51,823 nt of DNA from Plectonema cf. radiosum LEGE 06105 (lineage in GTDB: Bacteria > Cyanobacteriota > Cyanobacteriia > Cyanobacteriales > Nostocaceae): positions 1 to 51,823 of the forward strand of contig NZ_JADEWL010000033.1 in the NCBI RefSeq assembly GCF_015207665.1, written 5' to 3'. Below are positions 27,372 through 37,032 of this stretch, piece after piece (within the stretch, counting starts at the first letter, position 1; each line of letters begins with the position of its first letter). Below the pieces are notes generated by a model that saw only the letters and a program-made list of their open reading frames with translations, was not told the origin of the DNA and ran no database searches. Both the position numbers and the translations under genes were made by a program.

Positions 27372-27620
27372 ATGAGTGGAACTACCGGAGAACGTCCGTT
27401 TTCAGACATTATTACTAGCATCCGTTACTGGGTAATTCACAGTATCACCATTCCAGCATTGTTTATCGCCGGGTGGTTGTTTGTTAGCACCGGATTAGCA
27501 TACGATGCATTTGGGACTCCCCGTCCAGATACTTACTACACCCAAGAAAGACAAGAAGTGCCACTTGTAAACAATCGTTTTGAAGCCAAAAAACAAGTTG
27601 ACGAATTTATCGGAAAGTAG
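27372..27620 (+). CDS. psbE: Cytochrome b559 alpha subunit
   Basis: PsbE and PsbF together bind the haem of cytochrome b559 in photosystem II. The 82-aa protein has the haem-ligand histidine in [18 protein letters not shown] inside the single membrane helix, with a lumenal tail ending DEFIGK. It is the first gene of psbE-psbF-psbL-psbJ. Confidence 0.98.
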   Translation: MSGTTGERPFSDIITSIRYWVIHSITIPALFIAGWLFVSTGLAYDAFGTPRPDTYYTQERQEVPLVNNRFEAKKQVDEFIGK

Positions 27621-27767
<147 letters not shown>

Positions 27768-27776
27768 GAGTTTTTC

Positions 27777-27896
27777 ATGGAAAGAAATACTAATCCCAAT
27801 AATCAGCCGGTAGAGTTAAACCGGACATCCCTTTTTCTTGGACTTTTACTAGTTTTTGTTTTAGGGATTCTGTTTTCTAGTTACTTCTTTAACTAA
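27777..27896 (+). CDS. psbL: Photosystem II protein L
   Basis: A 39-aa single-helix PSII subunit at the monomer interface, involved in quinone-site function. It begins [20 protein letters not shown] and ends SSYFFN, matching the family over its whole length. The start is preceded by TTAGGAG, 9 bases after the psbF stop. Confidence 0.97.
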   Translation: MERNTNPNNQPVELNRTSLFLGLLLVFVLGILFSSYFFN

Positions 27897-27977
27897 GTTA
27901 CCGAACTGGGATTAATCTATAAATCCACCATTGTTTATTTAATTTGACCGAACATTGCAATTAAGGAGGTAAGTATT

Positions 27978-28097
27978 ATGTCTGGAAGCGGAAGAATTCC
28001 CTTGTGGATTGTTGCTACAGTGGCAGGATTAGGGATAATCACTGTTTTAGGTATTTTCTTTTATGGAGCCTACGCTGGACTCGGTTCTTCGATTTAA
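27978..28097 (+). CDS. psbJ: Photosystem II protein J
   Basis: A 39-aa single-helix PSII subunit near the quinone exchange channel. It reads [19 protein letters not shown], then [15 protein letters not shown] perfect ribosome site AAGGAGGT (27963-27970) lies just upstream. The 81-base gap from psbL is the longest in the operon. Confidence 0.97.
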   Translation: MSGSGRIPLWIVATVAGLGIITVLGIFFYGAYAGLGSSI

Positions 28098-28468
28098 ACC
28101 ATTGAGAAAAATTCCGATTTCTTCGAGTATTTTCTAATATTTTCTAATATTTGATTAGAAATTGTTTTTTGAAAACCGCCTGTCTATTATTGTAGATGGG
28201 CGGTTTTAGTTATCAGTTATCAGTTATCAGTCACGTTTATACTTGGGAAAGGGCTAGTTGGGAGCCGTATTAAGGTGGGAGCGCGTATAGAGGTATTGGT
28301 TTAAATAGAACACCATACTAAGAGTGTTTACTGTATGACGCTGCCGCGTCACGCTGCGCTAACACTGTTCACTAATTTAATTAACGTCAGGTGTTGGGCA
28401 GGATGCCCATACAATAATTATTATTGTATTCAAATGGAATATCCTGCCTAGTTATCTAACGTTGAAAT
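28098..28468. other. Gap between psbJ and psaI with a palindromic element
   Basis: Besides the terminator, 28209-28232 holds three AGTTATC heptamers. 28396-28448 is an imperfect palindrome: GGCAGGAT at the left pairs with ATCCTGCC at the right, and inner CCAT/ATGG and ACAATAAT/ATTATTGT also pair. It looks like a small miniature element or a strong hairpin at the 3' side of psaI. Confidence 0.6.
28172..28207 (+). terminator. Terminator of psbEFLJ
   Basis: AAAACCGCC and GGCGGTTTT pair over 9 bp; an inner TCTA/TAGA adds to the stem. It lies 75 bases after psbJ and ends in a short T-run, as expected for the end of the operon. Confidence 0.75.
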
Positions 28469-28579
28469 TTAACCGATATCATCGCGTTCCATGTACAACA
28501 ACATAAATGCCATTGCTACAGCTGGAAAAACAAGACCAGTTAGAGGAACGAGAACGGATGGCAAAAAAGAAGCAGCCAT
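28469..28579 (-). CDS. psaI: Photosystem I subunit VIII
   Basis: PsaI is a one-helix PSI subunit near PsaL that supports trimer formation. The 36-aa product reads MAASFLPSVLVPLTGLVFP, then AVAMAFMLLYMERDDIG, matching the family pattern FLP-x(3)-VP-x(2)-G-x(2)-FPA. The ATG has an ideal AGGAGG site. It lies opposite psbJ with no psaL beside it, unlike the psaL-psaI pairing of some cyanobacteria. The gene is too short for a standard ORF cut-off but is well supported. Confidence 0.92.
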   Translation of the reverse strand: MAASFLPSVLVPLTGLVFPAVAMAFMLLYMERDDIG

Positions 28580-28724
28580 AGTTAAACCTCCTATTAAATC
28601 GGATTACAATTCAACACGAGCTTACTCTAAATTGCACCGTCTTAAAGCAAAATCGTACATATTTTTAACACAAAGCCTTTTAACAGTTATCAGTTACCAG
28701 CCAACAGTTAACAGTTGGAGGCTT

Positions 28725-31445
28725 TTACATTCCCAAAATTGCATCAATTTGAATATTGGGCAAATCCGGAGGTATTACAGTACGCTGAATCGTCAATTTA
28801 TGGCTTTCTTGCTGGGTAGTTGTATTGATCGCGATCGCTTCTAAGCGAATTTCTATGCAGCCAAAAGGAATATTTAATTTAGTTATTACTTCCAATTCTC
28901 CGTTTTTATTAGGTGTTAAATTGGTTAGTAAATGAGGACCGTCAAGCAAATGCCTGGTTTGACAATCTTCTAACCATAATTTTACGGCAAGATGGGAGTT
29001 CCCCTGCGGTAGACGTACTCGCACGTTAAGGAATTTACCCGAAATCAGTTCACCTTGTGGTACGTACAGTTGAGGAATCGGTAACTCTTCTATTTTTTGG
29101 GTATTTATGGTAAGGGAGAAGGCTGAAGATTTTTTGATTTGATCTATCGGTTGCTCTATCGGTAAATTCTGTGCATCGGAGATACTATCTGTGAAAACAT
29201 CTGTATCATCTACTACAATTTCCTGAGCTATTTGAGTTGGTGGCGTAGCAATTTGACTGATTTCCCATCCAGAACCAGATGAAATAGAAAAATAAGGCGA
29301 TGGTGTTGAGTGTATATTTATTGAGGAAGAAACATTTGTAGTTACCTTTTGAGCTTGATTATCAGTTTTAACTGTTGAAGTCTGTTGATCGGGTATGTTT
29401 TGATTGTTGTTCGTTTCAATCTCGTAGTCTTCGTATTCTACATTAATTGGCTCAGGTAGAGCATATCCTTGAGAAAGCATCCATTGTCTAATTAAAGGAG
29501 ATGTGTTAGAGATTTCCGCTGCAATATATTCCGATCTGCGGGGTGTAACTGGTTCTTCAAACTCAAAGGAATTATCGTTTTTTTGTGGTTGGACGAGCAA
29601 TTCAGCTAAATTACTACTGTCAGCTTGAACTAAGCTTTCAACTGTATTTTGATTGTCGGTAACATCAACGTATGTTAATTGTTCAACAACAGAAACCTCA
29701 GATTCTACTTGCTCATTAGAGGAAGGTATTGGTTTTGATTTGCGTAAATAAGGAAAACTAGTACCTGTAATAGTTGAACCAGAGACAGTTTCGATATAAC
29801 CGTTATTTATATACTGATCAATTTTTTCTTGATAACCAGGGACATTTGGTAATTTAAGCCAATGGGTTACAACTCGTTTGCGAGATTTACGAAGTTCTAT
29901 AAGGGGTGGTAAAGATTTTTTCTTTGATGGTACACTGATCGCAGATTGTTTTGGTTTGGCGGTTTTTACCAAATTGAACAGTTCTAAATCCAGAGACATC
30001 CCCGATTCTAAGGTTTGAGACGGATTATTTACTTGAGATAATTCCTCTGTGGAATTACTGTAAAGAGCTAATTCACCTGTGGGATTAGCTACCGTAATTG
30101 CTAATAATTCCGTAATATCTGCCGTAATTGTAAATGACTGACTCGCTAGTAATTCGATAACCCCGTCACTTGTAAGTGCGCCATATAATTTAACTTCTCC
30201 GAGAATTAACTTAGAAGAAATTGAAGGAATCTCAATTGAAGATGCGATGGCAAATGGTAGGGTTTGATTAGAATTGGGTTGACAACTAGATTGTAATAAC
30301 TCAGAATTTTGTGGCGATCGCAATTCAATTCTGACTTCGGGATGGGTTATTTGTTTAATTTGCTGGTTTGTTTGTTTGAGCTGAACAAGCCCTTGAATAT
30401 GAATACTTTCTCCCCAAGGTGCAACGTAATTGGTTTGATCTAGATTTAGCAATAATGGTAAAGGTGGTGCGATTGTAATATCTTCACCAGTTTCATCAGG
30501 AAGGAGAGTTTCTGGAGCAGGTAAAGCTAACTCTATCAAGTTGTGTAATATCTGTTCTGCTGTATCTCCCTTAACTCTGAGTGGACTGTTAGTTTGCTCG
30601 ATGATTGCTAAATTTTCTTTTTGAGCAGATTTTTCCGTAACATCTTTATTTTGTGTAGTTAATGATTGTTCTGAGGATTTGGGCTTTTGTGTTGTTTTGG
30701 GAACGGATGAAGTATTAGTAACTTTATGTGGTGCTGCTTTAATAGAATCTCGTAGTTTTCGCGTAACGGTTTTACTCGCAGTTTTTTGTTTATCTGAAGC
30801 AGCTTTGAGGGACTCTGGTATTTTTTGAGTAGGTTTATCCCTAGGGACTTGATCCGAAGATTCAACAGTTTTGGGAGGAGTTGAGATTGCTTGACGACTA
30901 CTAGGATTAAGATTTTGATTTTTAACAGGTTCTACAGAAATAGAAGCGATCAAATTCTTAGACGAAGAAGAGCTAGATTGAAGATTTTTTAGTTTTGATT
31001 TAACTTGATTTGTCGGTATCTCTTCCTGACTAAGTTTATACTGCTTCTCAACGCTTTGAGAAGGATTTTGTGGTGAAACTGTTTTTTGATCAACAGGAGA
31101 AGGTACAACCACCAAAGTGACAGTATATTGCCAAGATGCACCAAGAAGTTCTGAGATTATATCCCCAGAACATTGTAATTCCCAAATTCCCGACTGGAGA
31201 TAAGTAAAAGGAATTACAGCCGTTAAGCCTTCTGAATTAGTGCGTCGTCTGCGTTTGTGAATACGTTGTTTGGGTGGAAGCTCGGATAAGGAAGTGTGAG
31301 TGACCTTGACCTCAACATCCGTATTAGTACGGTGAGAACGAGCGACGACTCGATAGCGACCAGACATAACCTCTATCCTTGGCTTCAGTAAAGGATGCCA
31401 AGTACGCGAACCTTCTTTTTGTATCAGAAATTGCCACTGTTCCAT
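28725..31445 (-). CDS. Large low-complexity conserved cyanobacterial protein
   Basis: I cannot assign a function to this 906-aa protein. Residues about 1-115 form a conserved beta-rich domain (MEQWQFLIQKEGSRTWHPL, GRYRVVARSHR, SGIWELQCSGD) that looks immunoglobulin-like. About 115-290 is Ser/Lys/Gln-rich and disordered. Domains around 295-450 and 800-900 are again beta-rich (LYVPQGELISGKFLNVRVRLP, LEDCQTRHLLDGPHLL), also Ig-like in pattern. There is no signal peptide or membrane helix. The TWPL-type modules at both ends suggest a multidomain structural or binding protein. The gene is alone, with psaI downstream. Confidence 0.65.
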   Translation of the reverse strand: MEQWQFLIQKEGSRTWHPLLKPRIEVMSGRYRVVARSHRTNTDVEVKVTHTSLSELPPKQRIHKRRRRTNSEGLTAVIPFTYLQSGIWELQCSGDIISELLGASWQYTVTLVVVPSPVDQKTVSPQNPSQSVEKQYKLSQEEIPTNQVKSKLKNLQSSSSSSKNLIASISVEPVKNQNLNPSSRQAISTPPKTVESSDQVPRDKPTQKIPESLKAASDKQKTASKTVTRKLRDSIKAAPHKVTNTSSVPKTTQKPKSSEQSLTTQNKDVTEKSAQKENLAIIEQTNSPLRVKGDTAEQILHNLIELALPAPETLLPDETGEDITIAPPLPLLLNLDQTNYVAPWGESIHIQGLVQLKQTNQQIKQITHPEVRIELRSPQNSELLQSSCQPNSNQTLPFAIASSIEIPSISSKLILGEVKLYGALTSDGVIELLASQSFTITADITELLAITVANPTGELALYSNSTEELSQVNNPSQTLESGMSLDLELFNLVKTAKPKQSAISVPSKKKSLPPLIELRKSRKRVVTHWLKLPNVPGYQEKIDQYINNGYIETVSGSTITGTSFPYLRKSKPIPSSNEQVESEVSVVEQLTYVDVTDNQNTVESLVQADSSNLAELLVQPQKNDNSFEFEEPVTPRRSEYIAAEISNTSPLIRQWMLSQGYALPEPINVEYEDYEIETNNNQNIPDQQTSTVKTDNQAQKVTTNVSSSINIHSTPSPYFSISSGSGWEISQIATPPTQIAQEIVVDDTDVFTDSISDAQNLPIEQPIDQIKKSSAFSLTINTQKIEELPIPQLYVPQGELISGKFLNVRVRLPQGNSHLAVKLWLEDCQTRHLLDGPHLLTNLTPNKNGELEVITKLNIPFGCIEIRLEAIAINTTTQQESHKLTIQRTVIPPDLPNIQIDAILGM

Positions 31446-31614
31446 TGTGATTGATGACTAAAACCCCTAGCAGCCTTAGTATTATTTGCATTATCTTGCT
31501 TGCAAGTTTACCGCACTAAATTTGCAATTGCATCATATAAATTGTTATTTTGATTAAAATACAATTTTTTTATAAAAACCCGACTTCTGTAATTGTCCAC
31601 CTTAAAATTAAAAT

Positions 31615-31639
31615 CCCCTCTCCTGAAATAGAAGAGGGG
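31615..31639 (-). terminator. Intrinsic terminator
   Basis: CCCCTCT and AGAGGGG form a 7-bp stem with an 11-base loop, followed on the minus strand by ATTTTAATTTT. It lies about 40 bases past the stop of the 81-aa gene at 31681-31926. Confidence 0.75.
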
Positions 31640-31680
31640 TTACAAATAAGCTTTAATTAACTGGGAAAAGCTGTTTACGA

Positions 31681-31926
31681 TCAAACATCATAGCGATGTT
31701 GATAATAAGCTAGGATTTGTTTTGCCCATTGTCTAGCTTGCGAACTAGAGTTTGATGTGTAATCAATCCATAAACCACCGACTTGGCTTTGGTTGTAATC
31801 AAACTCTTGGGAAGTTTGTTCGATTAATCCCACTTCTATTCCTTGTACAGAACGCAAATGAGCGGCAATTTCGCGGTAAACCGTCAAAGATAAGCCTGGT
31901 ATAACAATCTTTTCCCTTGTTTCCAT
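31681..31926 (-). CDS. Small conserved cyanobacterial protein (81 aa)
   Basis: A soluble 81-aa protein of mixed fold: METREKIVIPGLSLTVYREIA, shown in part, AHLRSVQGIEVGLIEQTS and GLWIDYTSNSSSQARQWA. I recall it as a conserved cyanobacterial protein without known function. It starts 3 bases after the stop of the upstream lipoprotein gene on the same strand, so the two are almost certainly cotranscribed and end at the terminator at 31615-31639. Confidence 0.7.
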   Translation of the reverse strand: METREKIVIPGLSLTVYREIAAHLRSVQGIEVGLIEQTSQEFDYNQSQVGGLWIDYTSNSSSQARQWAKQILAYYQHRYDV

Positions 31927-31929
31927 ATC

Positions 31930-32895
31930 TTAAGAAGCTCCGACAGATGCAGGTTTTGGTAACGATGGTAATGTCGAAACAGGATTGGACGTAGAAGCCG
32001 TAGTTGGTTCGACTGCTCCCATAGCTGCTTCTCCTACCATTCTCGCTACTTCAATACCATATTGTTCCAGAATAACAATCGGTTCGGAACCTTCATTCAT
32101 TTCAATTCTTTTAACAAGTAGTCCACTCGCTAATCTTTGTCCTGCTTGAACATACCGGCTAGTAGGTTCTGTAGGTACTTTAATGATGGCTTGGGGTTGA
32201 CTCCCGACTTGAATTACCCCTGAAACCAAAACGGCTTGAGCTAATGTTGGTTGCGGTGGTGGTGGTAATACAGATGCAAGGTCTGGTTGTGGTATCACCC
32301 CAGGCATTACTCTAGGTATAACCCCAGTTGGAGTTATAGTACCCCCAGAATTGGGTTTCTTAGCCGCTTGTTTCGGTATTTGTGTTGAATTTACCCTGGC
32401 TGAATTAGAATTTACCTTAGTATTCCTTCCCTGAGTAGCTGCATAATTACGGCTTCGGCTTCCTTGAGCAGTCGCGGAAATCACCGCACTTCTCCTGGCT
32501 CTTGATGCAGTATTTCTACTGGATGTTCGTAAAGGAGGCAACGCCGGAACAGTTCTTTGTTGATTGTTATTCTCAGTATTATTACTAGCTGTATTTGTAC
32601 GAGTAATTACAGGAGAAATAATATCGTCAAAGGGGTCGGTACGTCCTTTGGCGACTATTCCTACTCGTTCTGTAGGATTAGTGGTTTGGATTAAAGTCGA
32701 AGGAGCCTGAGCAATAACTCTATCTGTTTTCCCAGGCACCACAGGGTCTTCAAAAGGTTTCGGTTTCTCGCTTTGGTCGTTTTCTGTTGTTGTGGTGGGG
32801 GTCGGTTCAACAGTTTGTTGTTCCTCTTCACCAGAACATCCGGCGATCGCCAAAGCTAATATAGATGCAATTGTGATTGTTAAATGTCTACCCAT
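31930..32895 (-). CDS. Lipoprotein with PilP-like C-terminal domain
   Basis: The 321-aa protein has a signal peptide ending LAIAGC (lipobox), a long disordered Ser/Thr/Asn/Pro-rich middle (about 25-215), and a conserved C-terminal beta domain of about 75 residues: AVLVSGVIQVGSQPQAIIKV, YVQAGQRLASGLLVKRIEM and IVILEQYGIEVARMVGEA. That pattern resembles the PilP family, which links inner- and outer-membrane parts of the type IV pilus. The likeness is inferred by eye. Its neighbour sigF is known to control pilus genes in cyanobacteria, which fits. It is cotranscribed with the 81-aa gene. Confidence 0.6.
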   Translation of the reverse strand: MGRHLTITIASILALAIAGCSGEEEQQTVEPTPTTTTENDQSEKPKPFEDPVVPGKTDRVIAQAPSTLIQTTNPTERVGIVAKGRTDPFDDIISPVITRTNTASNNTENNNQQRTVPALPPLRTSSRNTASRARRSAVISATAQGSRSRNYAATQGRNTKVNSNSARVNSTQIPKQAAKKPNSGGTITPTGVIPRVMPGVIPQPDLASVLPPPPQPTLAQAVLVSGVIQVGSQPQAIIKVPTEPTSRYVQAGQRLASGLLVKRIEMNEGSEPIVILEQYGIEVARMVGEAAMGAVEPTTASTSNPVSTLPSLPKPASVGAS

Positions 32896-33068
32896 TAGCC
32901 AAACTCATGGAGCTATTGGAAAAATTTGGAATATTTGAAATCTAGCTTTTGAAATGTGTATCAAAAGTGAAATCTGTTCCAGTTATAACCTAATTTTTTT
33001 CATGTCAATGATTGTTAGATAGATTACCTGTATTTTTTATAGAAAGATTTGAAAAATTACGGGACTTG

Positions 33069-33848
33069 CTAATCTTCTGCCGCAACCATCAGGTGCTTGA
33101 GGGAATTAAGCCCTTTTTTGACTCGACGAGAAACTGTGACTACGCTAATACCAAGTTTTTCGGCTACTTGTTTTTGGGTTAAATCCTGTAAAAACACAAA
33201 TTCCAAAACTTGACGGGTACGATTTTCTAACTGAAGCAATGCTTGTTGTAAGCGTAACTGATCTTCTTGGGCTAGTTGAAAACTCCGATAACGATGATCG
33301 GGAACCATTTCCGCTAAACTTGCCGAATCTTCGTCACCATCATATACAGGTACATCTAAGCTCAAAGGAGCGCGATTTACCCAAGCTAGTTTGATTTCCT
33401 GCCATTCTTCCAGGGAAATAGACAAGGCTGCGGCAACTTCAGAATCCGTCGGTTGACGATTATACTGCTCCCGCAAAGAACGAGAAACACCAATCGCTTG
33501 TTGCTGAATTGCCAACCAACGTCGAGGAATCCGAACAGTTACACCTTTATCTCGCAGATAATGCTGAATTTCACCACGAATATAAGGAATAGCAAAAGAA
33601 CTAAAGGCATGACCTTTAGAAATGTCAAATCTTTCAATAGCACGAATTAAACCCAAAAAACCGACCTGAAGTAAATCGTCATAACTTTCGTGGCATTGGT
33701 TTATCCAATAGTAAGCCTCCTTTCTGACAAGTCCAAAATTAAGTTTTACCAGTTGATTGCGAACATCAGCAGACTGAGATTGCTCGTATTCTCGCAATAA
33801 CTGCCAAATTTCGTGCTTCAGTTCTTTATTAAGTAAGGTAGTAGGCAT
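33069..33848 (-). CDS. sigF: RNA polymerase sigma factor SigF (group 3)
   Basis: A 259-aa alternative sigma factor of the SigB/SigF/WhiG type. Region 2 is visible in YDDLLQVGFLGLIRAIERFD and region 3 in RDKGVTVRIPRRW. The region 4 helix-turn-helix reads LTQKQVAEKLGISVVTVSRR. In Synechocystis and in Nostoc, SigF controls pilus and motility or hormogonium genes. The ATG is clear. The gene is alone; the 1.07-kb gap upstream may hold a complex promoter. The adjacent PilP-like lipoprotein is a possible target. Confidence 0.93.
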   Translation of the reverse strand: MPTTLLNKELKHEIWQLLREYEQSQSADVRNQLVKLNFGLVRKEAYYWINQCHESYDDLLQVGFLGLIRAIERFDISKGHAFSSFAIPYIRGEIQHYLRDKGVTVRIPRRWLAIQQQAIGVSRSLREQYNRQPTDSEVAAALSISLEEWQEIKLAWVNRAPLSLDVPVYDGDEDSASLAEMVPDHRYRSFQLAQEDQLRLQQALLQLENRTRQVLEFVFLQDLTQKQVAEKLGISVVTVSRRVKKGLNSLKHLMVAAED

Positions 33849-34635
33849 GGCACCTTGATGATGGGTAAAAGGGACTATTGTTCCTGGTAATGCACTTATG
33901 TAAGTACTTATACGTAAAATTCAGACAAACATATTCTTCCGTTATCGAGTATGAATAACGGATGACTATGAGACTATGAACGGGAAGGCTCAGAAGGTTA
34001 AGGCGGCTTACTTTTTAAGCTGCATACTGTTTAGATGGGAGCAACTTGACCAACAGCTAATTTGTTTGGAATATTAGAGAAGGTTCAGTCTGAATAACCC
34101 AAAAGTTTCCATTACGCAGATAATGCATTTTGGTGCAAGTCATCGATTAATAGTTGATTAAAAATTCAATCTATCTAAAACTTATTAGTCCATAAGAAAA
34201 GCAATTTTTTAACTTTTCAATTTTGTAGCTGGAGGTGCTACATATATAAAATTATACAAAAAATGCGAAATAATGTAACCGAATTATTACTTAATTCAAG
34301 TTTTGAAAAATTAGCTAAATTGTCGATCAAAAAATATTACAAAACAATCAAGTAACTAAAAAAATATAGCCTTTCAGAGAAAATACCGATGGTAAAAGTT
34401 TTCTTAAACAAATCAAATAATTAGATATAAAATTTTTATCAGGCTAGCAATTAAAAAAGAGATTAAATTCTTTATTTAAGTACTTGTACCACCATTTAAT
34501 TAAACATTTCGTCTGATTAGAATTGGGGAGAATAGGGAACAATCATATAACTGTTATATAACTGAGTAGTAAGTAAATATGTGAATATGTAGATAGTCAA
34601 GACTTGCCCATGGAAATGTGTATTTGACATAAATC

Positions 34636-34787
34636 AGGACTTACGCAAACACCATTTGTCATTACGACGGTCACTACGTGTAGGGAAGCATTCACCCATA
34701 GATTCTGCGTTAGCGGAGCGTGTCCGATAGGACATATACGTCGCTATGCTCGTAATGACAGGATTACGTTACTGTTGCGTAAGTCCT
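34636..34787. mobile_element. MITE-like element, 152 bp
   Basis: The ends are exact 13-bp inverted repeats, AGGACTTACGCAA and TTGCGTAAGTCCT. A second inner pair (GTCATTACGA near 34658 and TCGTAATGAC near 34750) adds to the palindrome. There is no room for a transposase. This end sequence is familiar from filamentous cyanobacterial genomes. No clear target duplication can be fixed by eye. Confidence 0.75.
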
Positions 34788-34824
34788 AATAAATGTAAAA
34801 CTAGCTCTATCAATCCATAAAAAA

Positions 34825-34839
34825 AGGGCTATAAGCCCT
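34825..34839 (-). terminator. psbO terminator
   Basis: AGGGCT and AGCCCT pair with a 3-base loop and run into seven T on the minus strand, about 85 bases past the psbO stop. Confidence 0.75.
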
Positions 34840-34922
34840 CTAAATTAATTGAAGATTAATTCAATAAATCAGTGATTCACATCAGTTGAGTTTAATCAAC
34901 TAATACAGCAGATTCAAACATA

Positions 34923-35762
34923 CTATGATACTGGTTCAACGCGAGCGTAAAATAAGCCGCGAACTTTCACTTCCAAGGGTTCACCAGCACCCAAGTCAGT
35001 ATCTGAAGGCTGTTCGCTGACAAAAGTACCAGCAATTTCACCACTTTCACTATCAACTTTGGCTACATTCAAAGAAATCTTACCGCTACCACCTTCAACA
35101 CTCTTAACGTTGGCACGTCTGAGTTCTTCTTTATCTGCTTGGGAAGGTAGGGCAATTGCATTATCATAACCACTTGCAACACCGCGACCTTTAGGATCTA
35201 AGAAAGTTGCACCACGGTAAGAAGGAACTTTAAAAGTTCCTTCAAAATCGGTTGAGGTATTAATGCTGGTTAAATTAGGCTGGCTTTGAGCAACCAAATT
35301 TTTCACAGTAAATAAGAACGGAACTTGTTCTCCACCTGGAAGCAGTACGGTAATGGCTTGAAAGTCAAGACCATCTTTTTCCTCAAAAGTCAAGCTACCA
35401 TCTGGATTAACTTTCAAATCACCTTGAATTTGGTCGAGAGATGAAGTTTTACGAGTCAACATTTTCGCACCAACAAATTCAGCTTCTTGTCTTTTGTTAA
35501 CTGGTTCTTCTTTAACAAAGAAACTGGTAGGTTCCATGCAAAGTTCTTTGATCACGTAAGACTGGTTTGGATCGATGGCGACAGAACCACGGCTTGTCTC
35601 TGAAAGTAAAGGACATTTGTTCGCTAAGCCAGTACCTCTAATCTGTTCATAGGTAAGTAATTCTCTAGGATTACTACCACTAGCTATATCTGATTGGCTG
35701 CAAGCTGTTAATAAGCCCAACACTACAGCCATTAATCCAACTATTAAAGCGCGATACCTCAT
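34923..35762 (-). CDS. psbO: Photosystem II manganese-stabilizing protein
   Basis: PsbO is the lumenal extrinsic protein that stabilises the oxygen-evolving Mn cluster. It has a signal peptide with a Cys at its end (GLLTACSQ) and the family markers LTYEQIRGTGLANKCP and SYVIKELCMEPTSFFVKEEP; these two segments supply the conserved disulfide cysteines. It also has GGSGKISLNVAKVD and GLFYARVEP at the C-terminus. I chose the ATG at 35760-35762 (MRYRALIVG), preceded by TGAGG, giving 279 aa; an upstream TTG would add six residues. The gene is monocistronic with its own terminator. Confidence 0.97.
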   Translation of the reverse strand: MRYRALIVGLMAVVLGLLTACSQSDIASGSNPRELLTYEQIRGTGLANKCPLLSETSRGSVAIDPNQSYVIKELCMEPTSFFVKEEPVNKRQEAEFVGAKMLTRKTSSLDQIQGDLKVNPDGSLTFEEKDGLDFQAITVLLPGGEQVPFLFTVKNLVAQSQPNLTSINTSTDFEGTFKVPSYRGATFLDPKGRGVASGYDNAIALPSQADKEELRRANVKSVEGGSGKISLNVAKVDSESGEIAGTFVSEQPSDTDLGAGEPLEVKVRGLFYARVEPVS

Positions 35763-36623
35763 GGTTAACCTCAATGTCAAAAATTAATATTTTCAGTTGT
35801 TAAACCAAAAAAAGTTAGATGTACCCAAAGTTTTTACTTTAGCTACTAAGCACATCATCAACTTTAATTAGGATATGCTAAATTATCCTGTTCGTAATTG
35901 CTTTTTATCAAATCCCAAAGCAACCTAATTTTTACATAACATCTCGACTACCATCTTAGTCAGATGCTTGTAACAAGTAAATAAAGGACTTTTGTGGCTT
36001 TATTCTCTGTAGTTAGCTCAGCAATCTGCCAACAGCCAACACAAACTAGATGTTTTTTATAGTTATGTTATGATGGCAAGTTTTTATAGTTCTCCTTTAA
36101 CAACGTTGATTATCAAATTTGGTATTGATTGAGTTAATCTCATTCTCCTACAATTTTGTACTACCAGAAAAATTTATATCCAAAATTATATCCTTATTAA
36201 AGTTTTATTTTGCAAATAAATAGCTTCTCAGTGCCGATGTTCAACAATCCCTATTTGATTGCACATCACACATATCACCTCGATGTATTTATCTCTCGCT
36301 GATTTATACATTTCTTAACATTGAGAAAATCTGCTGAAAATTTGCATTGTATTGATTAATCTTTAAATTCAGGCTTGACAAAATAACATTTATATACTCC
36401 TAAAAAATATGTTTCTATCTTTTTTGATCGAAAAAATGTTGCAAAATATTAAGAGTTTTGCAGTAGTAGCTAAAGACATCACAAGTTGAGATAAATAGGC
36501 TTGGTATTTTTAAAAAAGTGTTTTTTAACTTTAGGATTCAGCCTCGAATTGCTATAGTTATCCAAAGTTATGCTTTGTCTTTCGTCACGAATATTAGGGT
36601 AATTATAATTAGCGGATAATACT
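35763..36623. other. Long AT-rich gap upstream of psbO
   Basis: An 861-base gap between divergent psbO and the 103-aa gene. It is AT-rich throughout and has no STRR array, no inverted repeat of note and no ORF I would call. The psbO promoter must lie within the first couple of hundred bases, but I cannot fix the boxes. Confidence 0.5.
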
Positions 36624-36935
36624 ATGAGCAAAAATAAAAATCCCGATCGCGATCAGCTGCCTTACAAATTGCAAGAAATTGCGGATTACATACACGAATA
36701 CTCGACGGTTTGTCAAGGGGATATTTTAGAAATTTTAGGATTGCTTAGACAGTTAGAAAAATTGCATCGAGAAATTAGAGACGGTATTTTTCAAGAAAGT
36801 TTACCATCAAATCGTCAGGCATTATACTCACTGTTAAAAGACATTGAAGCAGAAGGAGGCTGGCCTTATATTGAGCGGATGAGGATTCAAGCCTTGATGA
36901 TTAATTTAGAAACTATTGCCGAAGAAGATAGCTGA
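36624..36935 (+). CDS. Conserved cyanobacterial protein (103 aa)
   Basis: A soluble, helical 103-aa protein: LPYKLQEIADYIHEYSTVCQ, ILEILGLLRQLEKLHREIRD, LYSLLKDIEAEGGWPYIERM. I recall relatives in other filamentous cyanobacteria near psbO but know no function. It has no membrane segment. The start contains the overlapping HIP1-like CGATCGCGATC. Its promoter side faces psbO; downstream it converges on the large WD40 gene across two small palindromes. Confidence 0.65.
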   Translation: MSKNKNPDRDQLPYKLQEIADYIHEYSTVCQGDILEILGLLRQLEKLHREIRDGIFQESLPSNRQALYSLLKDIEAEGGWPYIERMRIQALMINLETIAEEDS

Positions 36936-37032
36936 AAATTTGAATTTTTTGGTTAATACCATACCTATATCTTGCATGATAGAAACCCATAGTCAAAATA
37001 ATTACTAGTAGTTTGACATCGTTTTTAACCGC

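Larger units (their letters stand above)
33849..34922. other. Long AT-rich gap between sigF and psbO
   Basis: 33849-34600 holds no ORF with coding character; it is strongly AT-rich from about 34130 to 34500 and should contain the sigF promoter. 34636-34787 is a miniature inverted-repeat element, and 34825-34839 is the psbO terminator. No STRR array is present here. Confidence 0.6.
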
